From: Gammaproteobacteria bacterium
Lineage (GTDB): Bacteria; Pseudomonadota; Gammaproteobacteria; UBA6429; Thiohalophilaceae
Direction of reading: 5' to 3'
DNA: 11,425 bases
NCBI GenBank assembly: GCA_024641445.1
Contig: JAHEDA010000062.1
Span: 1 to 11,425 of the forward strand
The position numbers and the translations under genes were made by a program. Positions 1 through 9,288 of the stretch are shown piece by piece. The notes below the pieces were generated by a model, which saw only the letters and a program-made list of their open reading frames with translations, ran no database searches and was not told the origin of the DNA. Position 1 is the stretch's first letter. The number at the start of each line of letters is the position of its first letter.

Positions 1-5
1 AGGCC

Positions 6-88
6 GTAGGTTGGGCTGAATGAAGTGAAGCCCAACACGTGTTCAAGGTTGTGGTGTTGTTGGGCTTCGCCAGCTTAGCCCAACCTAC
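6..88. repeat. REPIN-like inverted repeat pair
   Basis: Two imperfectly matching arms of about 31-32 bases face each other, at 6-37 and 58-88. The outermost 11 bases, GTAGGTTGGGC (6-16) and GCCCAACCTAC (78-88), are perfect reverse complements. Each arm is itself a small hairpin: TTGGGC at 11-16 pairs with GCCCAA at 30-35, and the right arm repeats this as TTGGGC...GCCCAA. The two-arm layout with a roughly 20-base centre is that of a REP doublet (REPIN). Repeats with this GTAGGTTGGGC core are, from memory, common between genes in gammaproteobacteria. It lies 5 bases past the queF stop codon, so it may also protect or terminate queF mRNA. That role is inference; the inverted structure is seen directly. 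Confidence 0.75.
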
Positions 89-93
89 ATTTC

Positions 94-483
94 CTAGGGC
101 AGGCTCACCGGCGTCGGTGCCTGCCAGTCAGGTTTACGGTGTTCAGCCACCACGGTGGTCCAGATGCCGCCGCGTACGTTGAATTTGCCGGTGAGGCGCA
201 TGAAGCGGGGCGAGGTCGCTTTGACCAGGTCGTCCAGGATCATGTTGGTGACCTTCTCGTGGAAGTGGCCCTCATCGCGGAAGGCCCAGATATAGAGCTT
301 CAACGATTTCAGTTCCACACATTTCTGGTCCGGGACATACTCCAGCAACAGGGTGGCGAAATCGGGTTGGCCGGTCTTGGGGCACAGGCAGGTGAATTCG
401 GGCATGTCGATGCGGATGGTGTAGTCGCGCTCCGGCATGGGGTTATCGAAGGTTTCCAAGGACTTGCTGGGTTTCGTGGACAT
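94..483 (-). CDS. queF: NADPH-dependent preQ0 reductase QueF (short type)
   Basis: This 129-residue protein reduces the nitrile of 7-cyano-7-deazaguanine (preQ0) to the aminomethyl group of preQ1, using NADPH, in the cytoplasmic queuosine tRNA-modification pathway. The family signature is present as ELKSLKLY at residues 57-64. The catalytic cysteine is C34 in CPKTGQPD, with the proton-donor aspartate D41 in the same segment, and H75-E76 in HFHE matches the substrate-binding pair. The length fits the unimodular, Bacillus YkvM-like type rather than the two-domain E. coli type of about 280 residues. The ATG (481-483, read on the minus strand) gives a normal family N-terminus. It is transcribed divergently from smc, and a REPIN-like repeat lies just beyond its stop. 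Family assignment is secure; physiological role follows from the family. Confidence 0.95.
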   Translation of the reverse strand: MSTKPSKSLETFDNPMPERDYTIRIDMPEFTCLCPKTGQPDFATLLLEYVPDQKCVELKSLKLYIWAFRDEGHFHEKVTNMILDDLVKATSPRFMRLTGKFNVRGGIWTTVVAEHRKPDWQAPTPVSLP

Positions 484-616
484 GTGGCTTTAACCTGGTG
501 GCTGGGGGTTGGTCAAACGGTAATCAAATCAGGCGGGCAGTGTAGCCGCTATCACTGTCATATTTCCAGATTGTCAATCTTGTGTATGGCGAGGCCTGCC
601 GGTATCTTTGCCGACC
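484..616. promoter_or_regulatory. Divergent queF/smc intergenic region with a 13-base dyad
   Basis: This 133-base gap must carry the start signals for both queF (leftward) and smc (rightward). It contains a perfect 13-base dyad, AGATTG-T-CAATCT, at 568-580, located 37 bases before the smc start, a reasonable place for an operator. I could not pick a convincing -35/-10 pair for either gene. No strong Shine-Dalgarno sequence precedes the smc ATG. No known regulator is assigned to the dyad. Confidence 0.35.
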
Positions 617-3600
617 ATGCATCTACGAAAAATCAAACTCGCCGGTTTCAAATCCTTTGTCGACCCTACCACGGTTCAGTTGCCCAGCAACCTGATCGGT
701 ATCGTCGGCCCCAACGGCTGCGGTAAGTCGAACATTATCGACTGCGTACGCTGGGTCATGGGCGAGAGTTCCGCCAAGCACCTGCGTGGCGACTCCATGA
801 CGGACGTCATTTTCAACGGCTCGACCTCGCGTAAGCCGGTGGGTCAGGCGGCGGTGGAGCTGGTGTTCGACAATAGCGACGGCCGCCTCGGTGGTCAGTA
901 CGCCGCCTACAACGAGATCTCGGTCAAGCGCAGCGTCTCGCGTGATGGCGTCTCGAATTATCACCTCAACGGTACCCGTTGCCGCCGCAAGGATGTCACC
1001 GACGTCTTCCTCGGTACCGGCCTCGGGCCGCGCAGCTATGCCATCATCGAGCAGGGCACCATCTCGCGCCTGATCGAGGCCAAGCCCGAAGACCTGCGCG
1101 TGTTTCTGGAAGAGGCCGCCGGTATCTCCAAGTACAAGGAGCGCCGCCGCGAGACCGAGACCCGCATCAAGCACACACGCGAGAATCTGGATCGCCTCAA
1201 CGACCTGCGCGACGAACTGGAAAAACAACTGGCGCACCTGAATCGCCAGGCCAAGACCGCTGAGCGTTACAAAATCCTGAAGGAAGAAGAGCGTCTGTTG
1301 CAGGCACAGTTACAGGCGCTGCGTTGGCAGTCCCTGAATGGCCAGTCTGCGGGAATGGAAGCGGCCATTCGTGATAAGGAGACCGCGTTAGAGGCGGGGG
1401 TCGCGAAGCAACGCAGCATCGAAGCGGATATTGAGAAACAGCGCGAGGCCCACACCGAGGCCAATGATCGCTTCAATCAGGTCCAGAGCCGTTTCTATAG
1501 TGTGGGTTCCGAGATCGCGCGCATGGAGCAATCCATTCAGCACGCCAAGGAACGCCGCACCCAGCAGCAAAAGGACCTGGCCCAGATCGATATCGACTGG
1601 AAGCAGGCCGAGACCCATTTACAGACCGACCGCGAGCGTATCGCCGAACTCGAACGCTCCATTGGGGAGAACACCCCGGCGCTGACCGAGGTCGAGGGTC
1701 AGGCTGATGCCTCCACTGCGAATCTGAACAGCGCCGAGCAGGCCATGCAGGAGTGGCAGGCCGAGTGGGAAAAATACAATAGCGGTGCCGCCGAGCCGGC
1801 ACGCCGTGCCGAGGTCGAGCGCACGCGTATCGCCCACATCGAACAACAGTCGATGCAACTGCAACAGCGCTCGCAGCGCCTGCAGGAAGAACTCAAGACC
1901 ATGACGGCCAATGCCCTGCAGGAGCAGTCCAGTCAACTGGAGCAGCGTTTGCAGGAGAGCGAGTCACACCTCAAGGCCAAGCAGGAGGCCCTGCAACAGG
2001 TGTTGACGGAAATGACCTCACTGCGTGAGACCAGCCATAAGCAGGCCGAGGAACTGGACAAGGTTCGTCGTTCACTGCAAGACATGAGCGGTCGTCACAC
2101 GTCGCTTGAGGCACTGCAACAGGCCGCACTGGGTCAGGAACAGGGCGCGGTGATCGAGTGGCTGCGTGGTCAACAATTAGAACAAGCACCACGTCTGGCG
2201 CAACAGCTTGAGGTTGAGTCCGGCTGGGAAGGCGCCGTTGAATGCGTCCTCGGTGGTTATCTTGAGGCCGTGTGTCTGGAGGATGGCGTCGACCCACTCA
2301 AGGGTGTGCTGGATAGCCTCGAAGGCTCGCTCAGTTTCTTCGATGTACAGGCCAATCATGCCGCCGCCACCGCCAGCAATGGCACGCCACTACTCGATAA
2401 GGTGAAGGCGCCCTGGAAACTCGATGGTCTGCTCGGGGGGGTCTACGCCGCAGAAGGTTTGAATGAGGCCCTCGCACAGCGTACACGCCTGGCGGCGCAT
2501 GAATCGATCGTCACCCGTGACGGCATCTGGCTTGGACCGGACTGGCTGCGCGTGGTACGGGCGCAGGATGAGAAGGCCGGTATTCTCCAGCGTGAGCAAG
2601 AGATGAAGTCACTCAAGACGCAACTCGCCTCGCAGGAACAGACCGTCAGTGGGCTGCAACAAACGCTGGAGCAGGAGCGCAGTCGTCTGCGTGACCTGGA
2701 GGCGCAGCGCGAAGACATGCAGGCGGGTCTGAACCAGTCCAGCCGTGAGCACGCCAAGATCGAGACCGAGTTGAAGTCGCTGCGTGAACGCATCGAGCGC
2801 GCACGCACGCGTCAGCAGCAATTACAAAACGATTTACAAGAGATCCAGAACAACGTTGCCAAGGGTCAGCAAGAACTGACCGCGGCGCGTGAGAGTCTGC
2901 AAACAGCCGTTGAAGAAATGGCCACCCTCGACAAGCTGCGTGAGGCCTTGCAGGGCAAGCGCACCAGCCTGCGCGAGACGCTGGATCAGGCGCGGCAGCG
3001 TTATCAGGCCGATCGCGAAAAGGCCCAGAATATCAAGCTACGCATGGAGGCCATGCGCGCCGAGTTGCAGTCCAAGCAACAAGGCATGCAGCGGATGGAG
3101 GCGCAGCTGCAACAGCTGTCGGTGCGTCGCGATGAATTGAACAAGGCCATCGCCGGTAGTGATACCCCTATCGCCACCATGGCCGCCGACCTGGAGAAAT
3201 TATTGGCTCGGCGCGTTGAGGTTGAGAACGAATTGGCTGAGGCCCGTGCCGCCCTGCAGGCGATCGAACACCTGCTGCGCGAGCTGGAAGAGGCGCGTGG
3301 CCAGGCCGAACAGTCGGTCCAGGATGTGCGCAGTGCCCTCGAGCAGGCGCGCATGAATTGGCAGGAGACCAAGGTGCGTCGCCAGACCCTGGAAGAGCGG
3401 GTGCGTGAGACGGGCTATGAATTGAAAGCCCTGCTCGACGAGATGCCGGAAGAGGCCGAAGAGCAGAAGTGGGCCGAGTCCGTCGAAGAGATGGAACGCA
3501 AGATCCAGCGCCTGGGGCCCATCAATCTCGCGGCGATTGAAGAGTACGAGCAACAATCCGAACGCAAGAAGTATCTCGACGCCCAGAATGCCGATTTGAT

Positions 3601-4126
3601 GGAGGCACTTGAGACCCTGGAGAACGCGATCAAGAAGATCGATCGTGAGACGCGCACCCGTTTCCAGGAGACCTATGACAAGGTCAACAGTGGTTTGCAG
3701 GAACTCTTCCCGCGTCTGTTCGGGGGTGGCCATGCCTACCTGGAGATGACCAGTGAAGATTTGCTGGAGACCGGCGTGACGATCATGGCGCGTCCCCCCG
3801 GCAAGCGTAACAGCACCATCCACCTGCTCTCGGGTGGTGAGAAGGCGCTGACTGCGGTGGCGCTGGTGTTCTCGTTGTTTGAGTTGAACCCAGCCCCCTT
3901 CTGTATGCTGGACGAGGTGGACGCACCGCTGGATGACGCCAATGTCGGGCGTTACTGTGATATGTTGCGCGCGATGTCGGACCGTACCCAGTTTATCTTC
4001 ATCACCCACAACAAGATCACCATGGAGGTGGCGAATCACCTCACGGGTGTGACGATGCACGAACCGGGTGTATCGCGTCTGGTGTCGGTGGATGTCGACG
4101 AAGCGGTACAACTCGCGGCGGTATAA
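617..4126 (+). CDS. smc: Chromosome partition protein SMC
   Basis: SMC is the ATPase core of the condensin-like complex that compacts and segregates the chromosome, normally with ScpA and ScpB. From the ATG at 617 it is 1169 residues, the usual family length, and starts with the typical MHLRKIKLAGFKSF. An upstream TTG in frame (608) would add three non-conserved residues and is not preferred. Walker A is GPNGCGKS at residues 31-38. A long coiled coil rich in Q, E, R and L runs from about 170 to 500, followed by a hinge near 500-650 and a second coiled coil to about 1000. The C-terminal half of the ATPase has the signature LSGGEK (1071-1076) and Walker B with D1099-E1100. It heads a run with zipA and ligA. 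The MukB alternative is excluded by the hinge and head sequence. No frameshift is visible. Confidence 0.97.
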   Translation: MHLRKIKLAGFKSFVDPTTVQLPSNLIGIVGPNGCGKSNIIDCVRWVMGESSAKHLRGDSMTDVIFNGSTSRKPVGQAAVELVFDNSDGRLGGQYAAYNEISVKRSVSRDGVSNYHLNGTRCRRKDVTDVFLGTGLGPRSYAIIEQGTISRLIEAKPEDLRVFLEEAAGISKYKERRRETETRIKHTRENLDRLNDLRDELEKQLAHLNRQAKTAERYKILKEEERLLQAQLQALRWQSLNGQSAGMEAAIRDKETALEAGVAKQRSIEADIEKQREAHTEANDRFNQVQSRFYSVGSEIARMEQSIQHAKERRTQQQKDLAQIDIDWKQAETHLQTDRERIAELERSIGENTPALTEVEGQADASTANLNSAEQAMQEWQAEWEKYNSGAAEPARRAEVERTRIAHIEQQSMQLQQRSQRLQEELKTMTANALQEQSSQLEQRLQESESHLKAKQEALQQVLTEMTSLRETSHKQAEELDKVRRSLQDMSGRHTSLEALQQAALGQEQGAVIEWLRGQQLEQAPRLAQQLEVESGWEGAVECVLGGYLEAVCLEDGVDPLKGVLDSLEGSLSFFDVQANHAAATASNGTPLLDKVKAPWKLDGLLGGVYAAEGLNEALAQRTRLAAHESIVTRDGIWLGPDWLRVVRAQDEKAGILQREQEMKSLKTQLASQEQTVSGLQQTLEQERSRLRDLEAQREDMQAGLNQSSREHAKIETELKSLRERIERARTRQQQLQNDLQEIQNNVAKGQQELTAARESLQTAVEEMATLDKLREALQGKRTSLRETLDQARQRYQADREKAQNIKLRMEAMRAELQSKQQGMQRMEAQLQQLSVRRDELNKAIAGSDTPIATMAADLEKLLARRVEVENELAEARAALQAIEHLLRELEEARGQAEQSVQDVRSALEQARMNWQETKVRRQTLEERVRETGYELKALLDEMPEEAEEQKWAESVEEMERKIQRLGPINLAAIEEYEQQSERKKYLDAQNADLMEALETLENAIKKIDRETRTRFQETYDKVNSGLQELFPRLFGGGHAYLEMTSEDLLETGVTIMARPPGKRNSTIHLLSGGEKALTAVALVFSLFELNPAPFCMLDEVDAPLDDANVGRYCDMLRAMSDRTQFIFITHNKITMEVANHLTGVTMHEPGVSRLVSVDVDEAVQLAAV

Positions 4127-4137
4127 ATTCCTCAAGC

Positions 4138-6917
<2,780 letters not shown>

Positions 6918-6919
6918 AT

Positions 6920-6947
6920 GTGACAATGTTGTTGTCACGCCTACACT
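6920..6947 (+). promoter_or_regulatory. Candidate sigma-70 promoter with overlapping dyad
   Basis: GTGACA (6920-6925; five of six match the -35 consensus) is followed by a 16-base spacer and TACACT (6942-6947; four of six match the -10). A perfect dyad, GTGACAA (6920-6926), loop TGTTG, TTGTCAC (6932-6938), overlaps the -35 and spacer, which is a typical operator position. There is no T-tract after the stem, so it is a poor intrinsic terminator for ligA. The dyad is directly visible; the promoter is a weak prediction. Confidence 0.35.
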
Positions 6948-6967
6948 AGCAGTAGTGGAAGTTAGTA

Positions 6968-7369
6968 ATGCCATACAATACTCTGATAACCCAGATCGAG
7001 GATATTCTGCGCGTGGAGTTGACAGGGGGGCGAGTCCCTGATCAGGCCGTGTCAGAGTCTATTAAGGTATGGAGTAGTGTGAGTGGGATATGTCATGAAA
7101 GAGGTTTGCACAAAATCCTGGCGGTATTGAGGTTGACTGGTATTCCCTCCCGTTGGGAGGCCTTCTCCATTGGTGAGCACGCTGACAAATTAAAGTTTGA
7201 GAAAGATATTCGTTTTGCGATCGTTGACTACAATAAGGACTCGCTTCCCATGAACCTGTTTGCCAAGACGGTGGCGGCAAATCGAGGATGGGTGGGTGAG
7301 GTCTTTGAAAACGAAGACGATGCACTAAAGTGGTTAAATCTACTCGACGGGCCCGAGCCCTACGAGTAA
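6968..7369 (+). CDS. Small conserved-type protein, possibly STAS/SpoIIAA-like
   Basis: This 133-residue soluble protein has no signal peptide, membrane helix or metal motif, and I cannot name it from sequence. Its pattern resembles small SpoIIAA/STAS-like proteins: a short strand pair at the N-terminus (IEDILRVELTGG), a helix (VSESIKVWSSVSGICHERG), a hydrophobic strand (HKILAVLRLTG), a helical region (RWEAFSIGEHADKLKF), a strand (IRFAIVDYN), a helix with the phrase FAKTVAANRGW, and a final VFENEDDALKWL. That final phrase is common at the end of such domains. No conserved phosphorylatable serine can be assigned. TGGAAG (6956-6961), 6 bases before the ATG, is a fair ribosome site. It follows ligA by 50 bases, has a candidate promoter of its own and ends in a terminator, so it is probably its own unit. 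It could equally be an unrelated alpha/beta family; the STAS reading is inference. Confidence 0.75.
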   Translation: MPYNTLITQIEDILRVELTGGRVPDQAVSESIKVWSSVSGICHERGLHKILAVLRLTGIPSRWEAFSIGEHADKLKFEKDIRFAIVDYNKDSLPMNLFAKTVAANRGWVGEVFENEDDALKWLNLLDGPEPYE

Positions 7370-7379
7370 ATCTTTTTTT
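7343..7379 (+). terminator. Intrinsic-type terminator overlapping the 3' end of the small gene
   Basis: CTCG (7343-7346) can pair with CGAG (7363-7366), and inside it GGGC (7349-7352) pairs with GCCC (7357-7360) around the loop CCGA, with a 2x2 internal mismatch. Six bases after the stem comes a run of seven T (7373-7379). The stem lies within the last codons of the gene ending at 7369. It would separate the ligA side from the urease operon. The interrupted stem makes it moderate rather than strong. Confidence 0.6.
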
Positions 7380-7508
7380 CAATGCAGCAACGCATGTAAC
7401 CATGCCCCATTTTATGTCTGTCCTACAGTCATCCTATGTATTTAATCCGTTTAATACCCGTGTACCATTGGATTGAACGCATTGTTTTGATGCGCGCACA
7501 TACCTTGC

Positions 7509-7523
7509 GCACTATTTGAGTGC
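7509..7523. promoter_or_regulatory. Putative NtrC (NRI) enhancer site
   Basis: GCACTATTTGAGTGC has the GCAC-N7-GTGC arrangement of NtrC sites such as those before enterobacterial glnA (remembered as GCACTATATTGGTGC). It matches that site at 12 of 15 positions by eye. Its centre is about 185 bases upstream of the transcription start predicted from the sigma-54 promoter, a usual enhancer distance. A weaker overlapping version, GCAC-N7-GCGC, lies at 7496-7510. Assignment to NtrC rather than another sigma-54 activator is inferred from the match and from the urease context. Confidence 0.6.
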
Positions 7524-7576
7524 TAAAAACCCGCTGCTGTTGATCCGTTGCTGTCGCCTAAACTAGTTTGGCGGAG

Positions 7577-7592
7577 AGGGAGCGTGCTCCCT
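7577..7592. promoter_or_regulatory. Unassigned near-palindrome, possible operator
   Basis: AGGGAGC (7577-7583) and GCTCCCT (7586-7592) are perfect reverse complements separated by only GT. The two-base centre makes an RNA hairpin unlikely and a dimeric protein-binding site more plausible. It sits between the NtrC-like site and the sigma-54 promoter. I do not recognise the regulator. Confidence 0.4.
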
Positions 7593-7660
7593 AAGCGATT
7601 GTAATTCTTTGTGTTAAGAATTGGTTTCTCAAAGTGTGATATCGAAGAAGCTCAAGAAAC

Positions 7661-7676
7661 CACATACGAATATGTG
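7661..7676. repeat. Inverted repeat abutting the -24 element
   Basis: CACATA (7661-7666) and TATGTG (7671-7676) pair perfectly around CGAA and end immediately before TGGCAC of the sigma-54 promoter. A protein bound here would touch the polymerase. It could also be chance in A/T-rich DNA. Confidence 0.35.
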
Positions 7677-7692
7677 TGGCACAGAGATTGCT
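7677..7692 (+). promoter_or_regulatory. Sigma-54 (RpoN) promoter of the urease operon
   Basis: TGGCAC at 7677-7682 and TTGCT at 7688-7692 are separated by 5 bases, which puts GG (7678-7679) and GC (7690-7691) at the strict sigma-54 spacing, corresponding to -24 and -12. Both blocks match the RpoN consensus (TGGCAC-N5-TTGCW) completely. The predicted start is near 7702-7703, giving a leader of about 32 bases before the ureH-like gene. Such a promoter needs an AAA+ activator; the upstream NtrC-like site supplies a candidate. No gene in the other direction competes for it. Confidence 0.85.
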
Positions 7693-7734
7693 CTCGTATG
7701 GTGCAGACAATGACTAATAAAGTGCCATTTCTCT

Positions 7735-8427
7735 ATGCCTGAACACTCATATCTAATGATATTAAGTTTGGCCTTTGGTGGCGGCATGCTGCATGCGTTG
7801 GATGCAGATCATATCGTTACGATCACAAGTCTTGCCGGTGACAAACATAATTTTCGGCACAGCCTGCAGTATTGCACACGTTGGGCCCTTGGGCATGGTA
7901 GCGTGCTCCTGTTTTTCGGGGCGGCCATGTTCTTCCTGGGCATGATGATTCCAGCAGAATTAAGCCATTTCGCTGAGATATTGGTTGGTGTGGTTCTTGT
8001 ACTCATCGGCGCCAGGATTGTGATAGATGTCGTGCGTGCGCGGGCGCACCTGCATTTCCATCAACATGATCACTTGCTGCCTCATGCCCATTGGCATCAG
8101 CATCACCCTGTCAAGGTGCATGTTGATGCATCGCATCAACACCAACACAAGGCGGTCCTCATTGGAATGTTACATGGTGTAGCCGGGTCGGCACCGTTAC
8201 TGGCACTTTTACCTATCAGTCGATTACACGACCCAATGAGTGGAATGGCCTATCTATTGGTTTTTGGCATTGGCACGCTGGCGAGCATGCTGTTTTTTGG
8301 CGGCATATTAGGCAAATCGATGAGCTGGTTACATTGCTATAGCCAAAGAACGATTAAGGCGACGCGACTGGTAATTGGCTTGGGCGCAATTGTCTTTGGG
8401 GCCATTTGGATCCAGGTGAGCATCTAG
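7735..8427 (+). CDS. ureH: UreH/NicO-like nickel transporter with His-rich loop
   Basis: This 230-residue membrane protein probably moves nickel across the inner membrane to supply urease. It contains the nickel-transporter motif H-x4-D-H at H20-D25-H26 (HALDADH) in the first membrane segment. Hydrophobic segments lie near residues 5-20, 53-71, 80-100, 140-160, 171-192 and 210-228. The loop from 105 to 138 holds 14 histidines in 34 residues, largely as alternating H-x-H, a likely metal-binding region. HGVAGSAPLLALLP (147-160) resembles the second conserved block of UreH/NicO proteins. It is the first gene after the sigma-54 promoter, and its stop overlaps the ureD start by one base. No good Shine-Dalgarno sequence precedes its ATG. 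Import versus export cannot be read from sequence, but location with urease favours nickel supply. Confidence 0.88.
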   Translation: MPEHSYLMILSLAFGGGMLHALDADHIVTITSLAGDKHNFRHSLQYCTRWALGHGSVLLFFGAAMFFLGMMIPAELSHFAEILVGVVLVLIGARIVIDVVRARAHLHFHQHDHLLPHAHWHQHHPVKVHVDASHQHQHKAVLIGMLHGVAGSAPLLALLPISRLHDPMSGMAYLLVFGIGTLASMLFFGGILGKSMSWLHCYSQRTIKATRLVIGLGAIVFGAIWIQVSI

Positions 8428-9266
8428 TGGGCCTGGCTGCTGGGAAAGCCCTAACTGGCTGGCGCGCACATCTATCGTTGGGTTTTTCCGACGATGGTCA
8501 TCGCACCATCCTGTCGCACCGCAAACACCTCGGACCCCTGGTGATCCAGAAGCCGTTTTATCCTGAAGGCGAGCCTTGTCATATCTATCTTTTACACCCT
8601 CCTGGTGGTGTTGTGGGTGGTGATCAGCTGCGGCTCGATGTTGATGTCAACGTTAAGGCCCACGCGCTGTTAACAACTCCTGCTGCCAGCAAGTTCTATC
8701 GTAGCAACGAGACTACGGCATTCCTGGAGCAATTATTCAAGGTAGCGCCTAACGCCACTCTGGAATGGCTGCCACAAGAGACCATCTTGTTTGCCGATAG
8801 TCATGTCAGCATGCAGACGCGGATACAACTTGAGGATAACGCCTCATTTATTGGTTGGGAGTTGATATGCCTGGGACGTCCTGCCAGCGGTGAAAAATAT
8901 GTCTTGGGTAACTGCCGGCAACGATTTTCAATCTGGCGCAATGCGTCACCACTGCTTATTGAAACTACTCGCCTGCATGGTTCGGCAGCGGTGCTGAATC
9001 AGAAGTGGGGGCTACAGGGCGCGAATGTCATGGGGACCTGTATTGCAGTGAACGCCGATAAGACAACTTTGAAAGCTGTGCGCGATGCCGACATAAAAAT
9101 TGCCGATGGGAAATTCACTTCGACGCTTATAAATGATGTGTTGATCTGCCGTGTTCTGGCGATGCAGGCGGAACCGGCACGCAATGCCTTTATACAGGCT
9201 TGGCGAATCATTCGTCCCCTGTTATTGAAACGTCAGGCCTCGATGCCGCGTATCTGGTCGACTTAG
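8427..9266 (+). CDS. ureD: Urease accessory protein UreD
   Basis: UreD binds the urease apoenzyme and, with UreF and UreG, helps deliver nickel and carbon dioxide to the active site. The family pattern is clear: WRAHLSLGF at the start, then [56 protein letters not shown] and [16 protein letters not shown] chose the GTG at 8427 (279 residues). AGGTGAG at 8414-8420 sits 6 bases before it, and the start overlaps the ureH stop (TAGTG), suggesting translational coupling. An in-frame TTG at 8406 would add seven residues inside the ureH gene and has no better ribosome site. ureA follows 22 bases later. UreD is also called UreH in some species, so the symbol for the transporter upstream should not be confused with it. 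Confidence 0.95.
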   Translation: MGLAAGKALTGWRAHLSLGFSDDGHRTILSHRKHLGPLVIQKPFYPEGEPCHIYLLHPPGGVVGGDQLRLDVDVNVKAHALLTTPAASKFYRSNETTAFLEQLFKVAPNATLEWLPQETILFADSHVSMQTRIQLEDNASFIGWELICLGRPASGEKYVLGNCRQRFSIWRNASPLLIETTRLHGSAAVLNQKWGLQGANVMGTCIAVNADKTTLKAVRDADIKIADGKFTSTLINDVLICRVLAMQAEPARNAFIQAWRIIRPLLLKRQASMPRIWST

Positions 9267-9288
9267 GTATTATTTATGGGAGTATCGC

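Larger units (their letters stand above)
7370..7734. other. Urease operon upstream region (365 bases, non-coding)
   Basis: No credible reading frame is visible here on either strand, and the stretch looks richer in A and T than the genes around it. It holds, in order: the T-run of the preceding terminator, an NtrC-like dyad (7509-7523), a 16-base near-palindrome with arms AGGGAGC and GCTCCCT (7577-7592), a CACATA-CGAA-TATGTG inverted repeat (7661-7676), and a sigma-54 promoter (7677-7692). The part from about 7380 to 7480 shows nothing I can assign. I found no convincing IHF site between enhancer and promoter. Confidence 0.7.

Noticed and set aside
608..616. TTG at 608 as the start of smc
   Set aside because: ATG 617 gives the standard SMC N-terminus; the extra three residues are not family-like and no better ribosome site supports TTG.
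139..726. A 195-codon plus-strand open frame opposite queF and running into smc
   Set aside because: It is the antisense of queF, whose catalytic motifs are all present, and its product resembles no family I know.
6920..6938. Hairpin after ligA as an intrinsic terminator
   Set aside because: The stem is A/T-containing and short, and no run of T follows it, so an operator or chance dyad is more likely.
7620..7660. Possible IHF site between the enhancer and the sigma-54 promoter
   Set aside because: The nearest sequences miss conserved IHF positions, so it cannot be supported by eye.
7699..7705. TGGTGCA, resembling an NtrC half-site, near the predicted start of transcription
   Set aside because: Only one half is present and it lies at the transcription start, not at an enhancer position.
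8406..8426. TTG at 8406 as the start of ureD
   Set aside because: The GTG at 8427 has a well-placed AGGTGAG site and overlaps the ureH stop, a typical coupled start.
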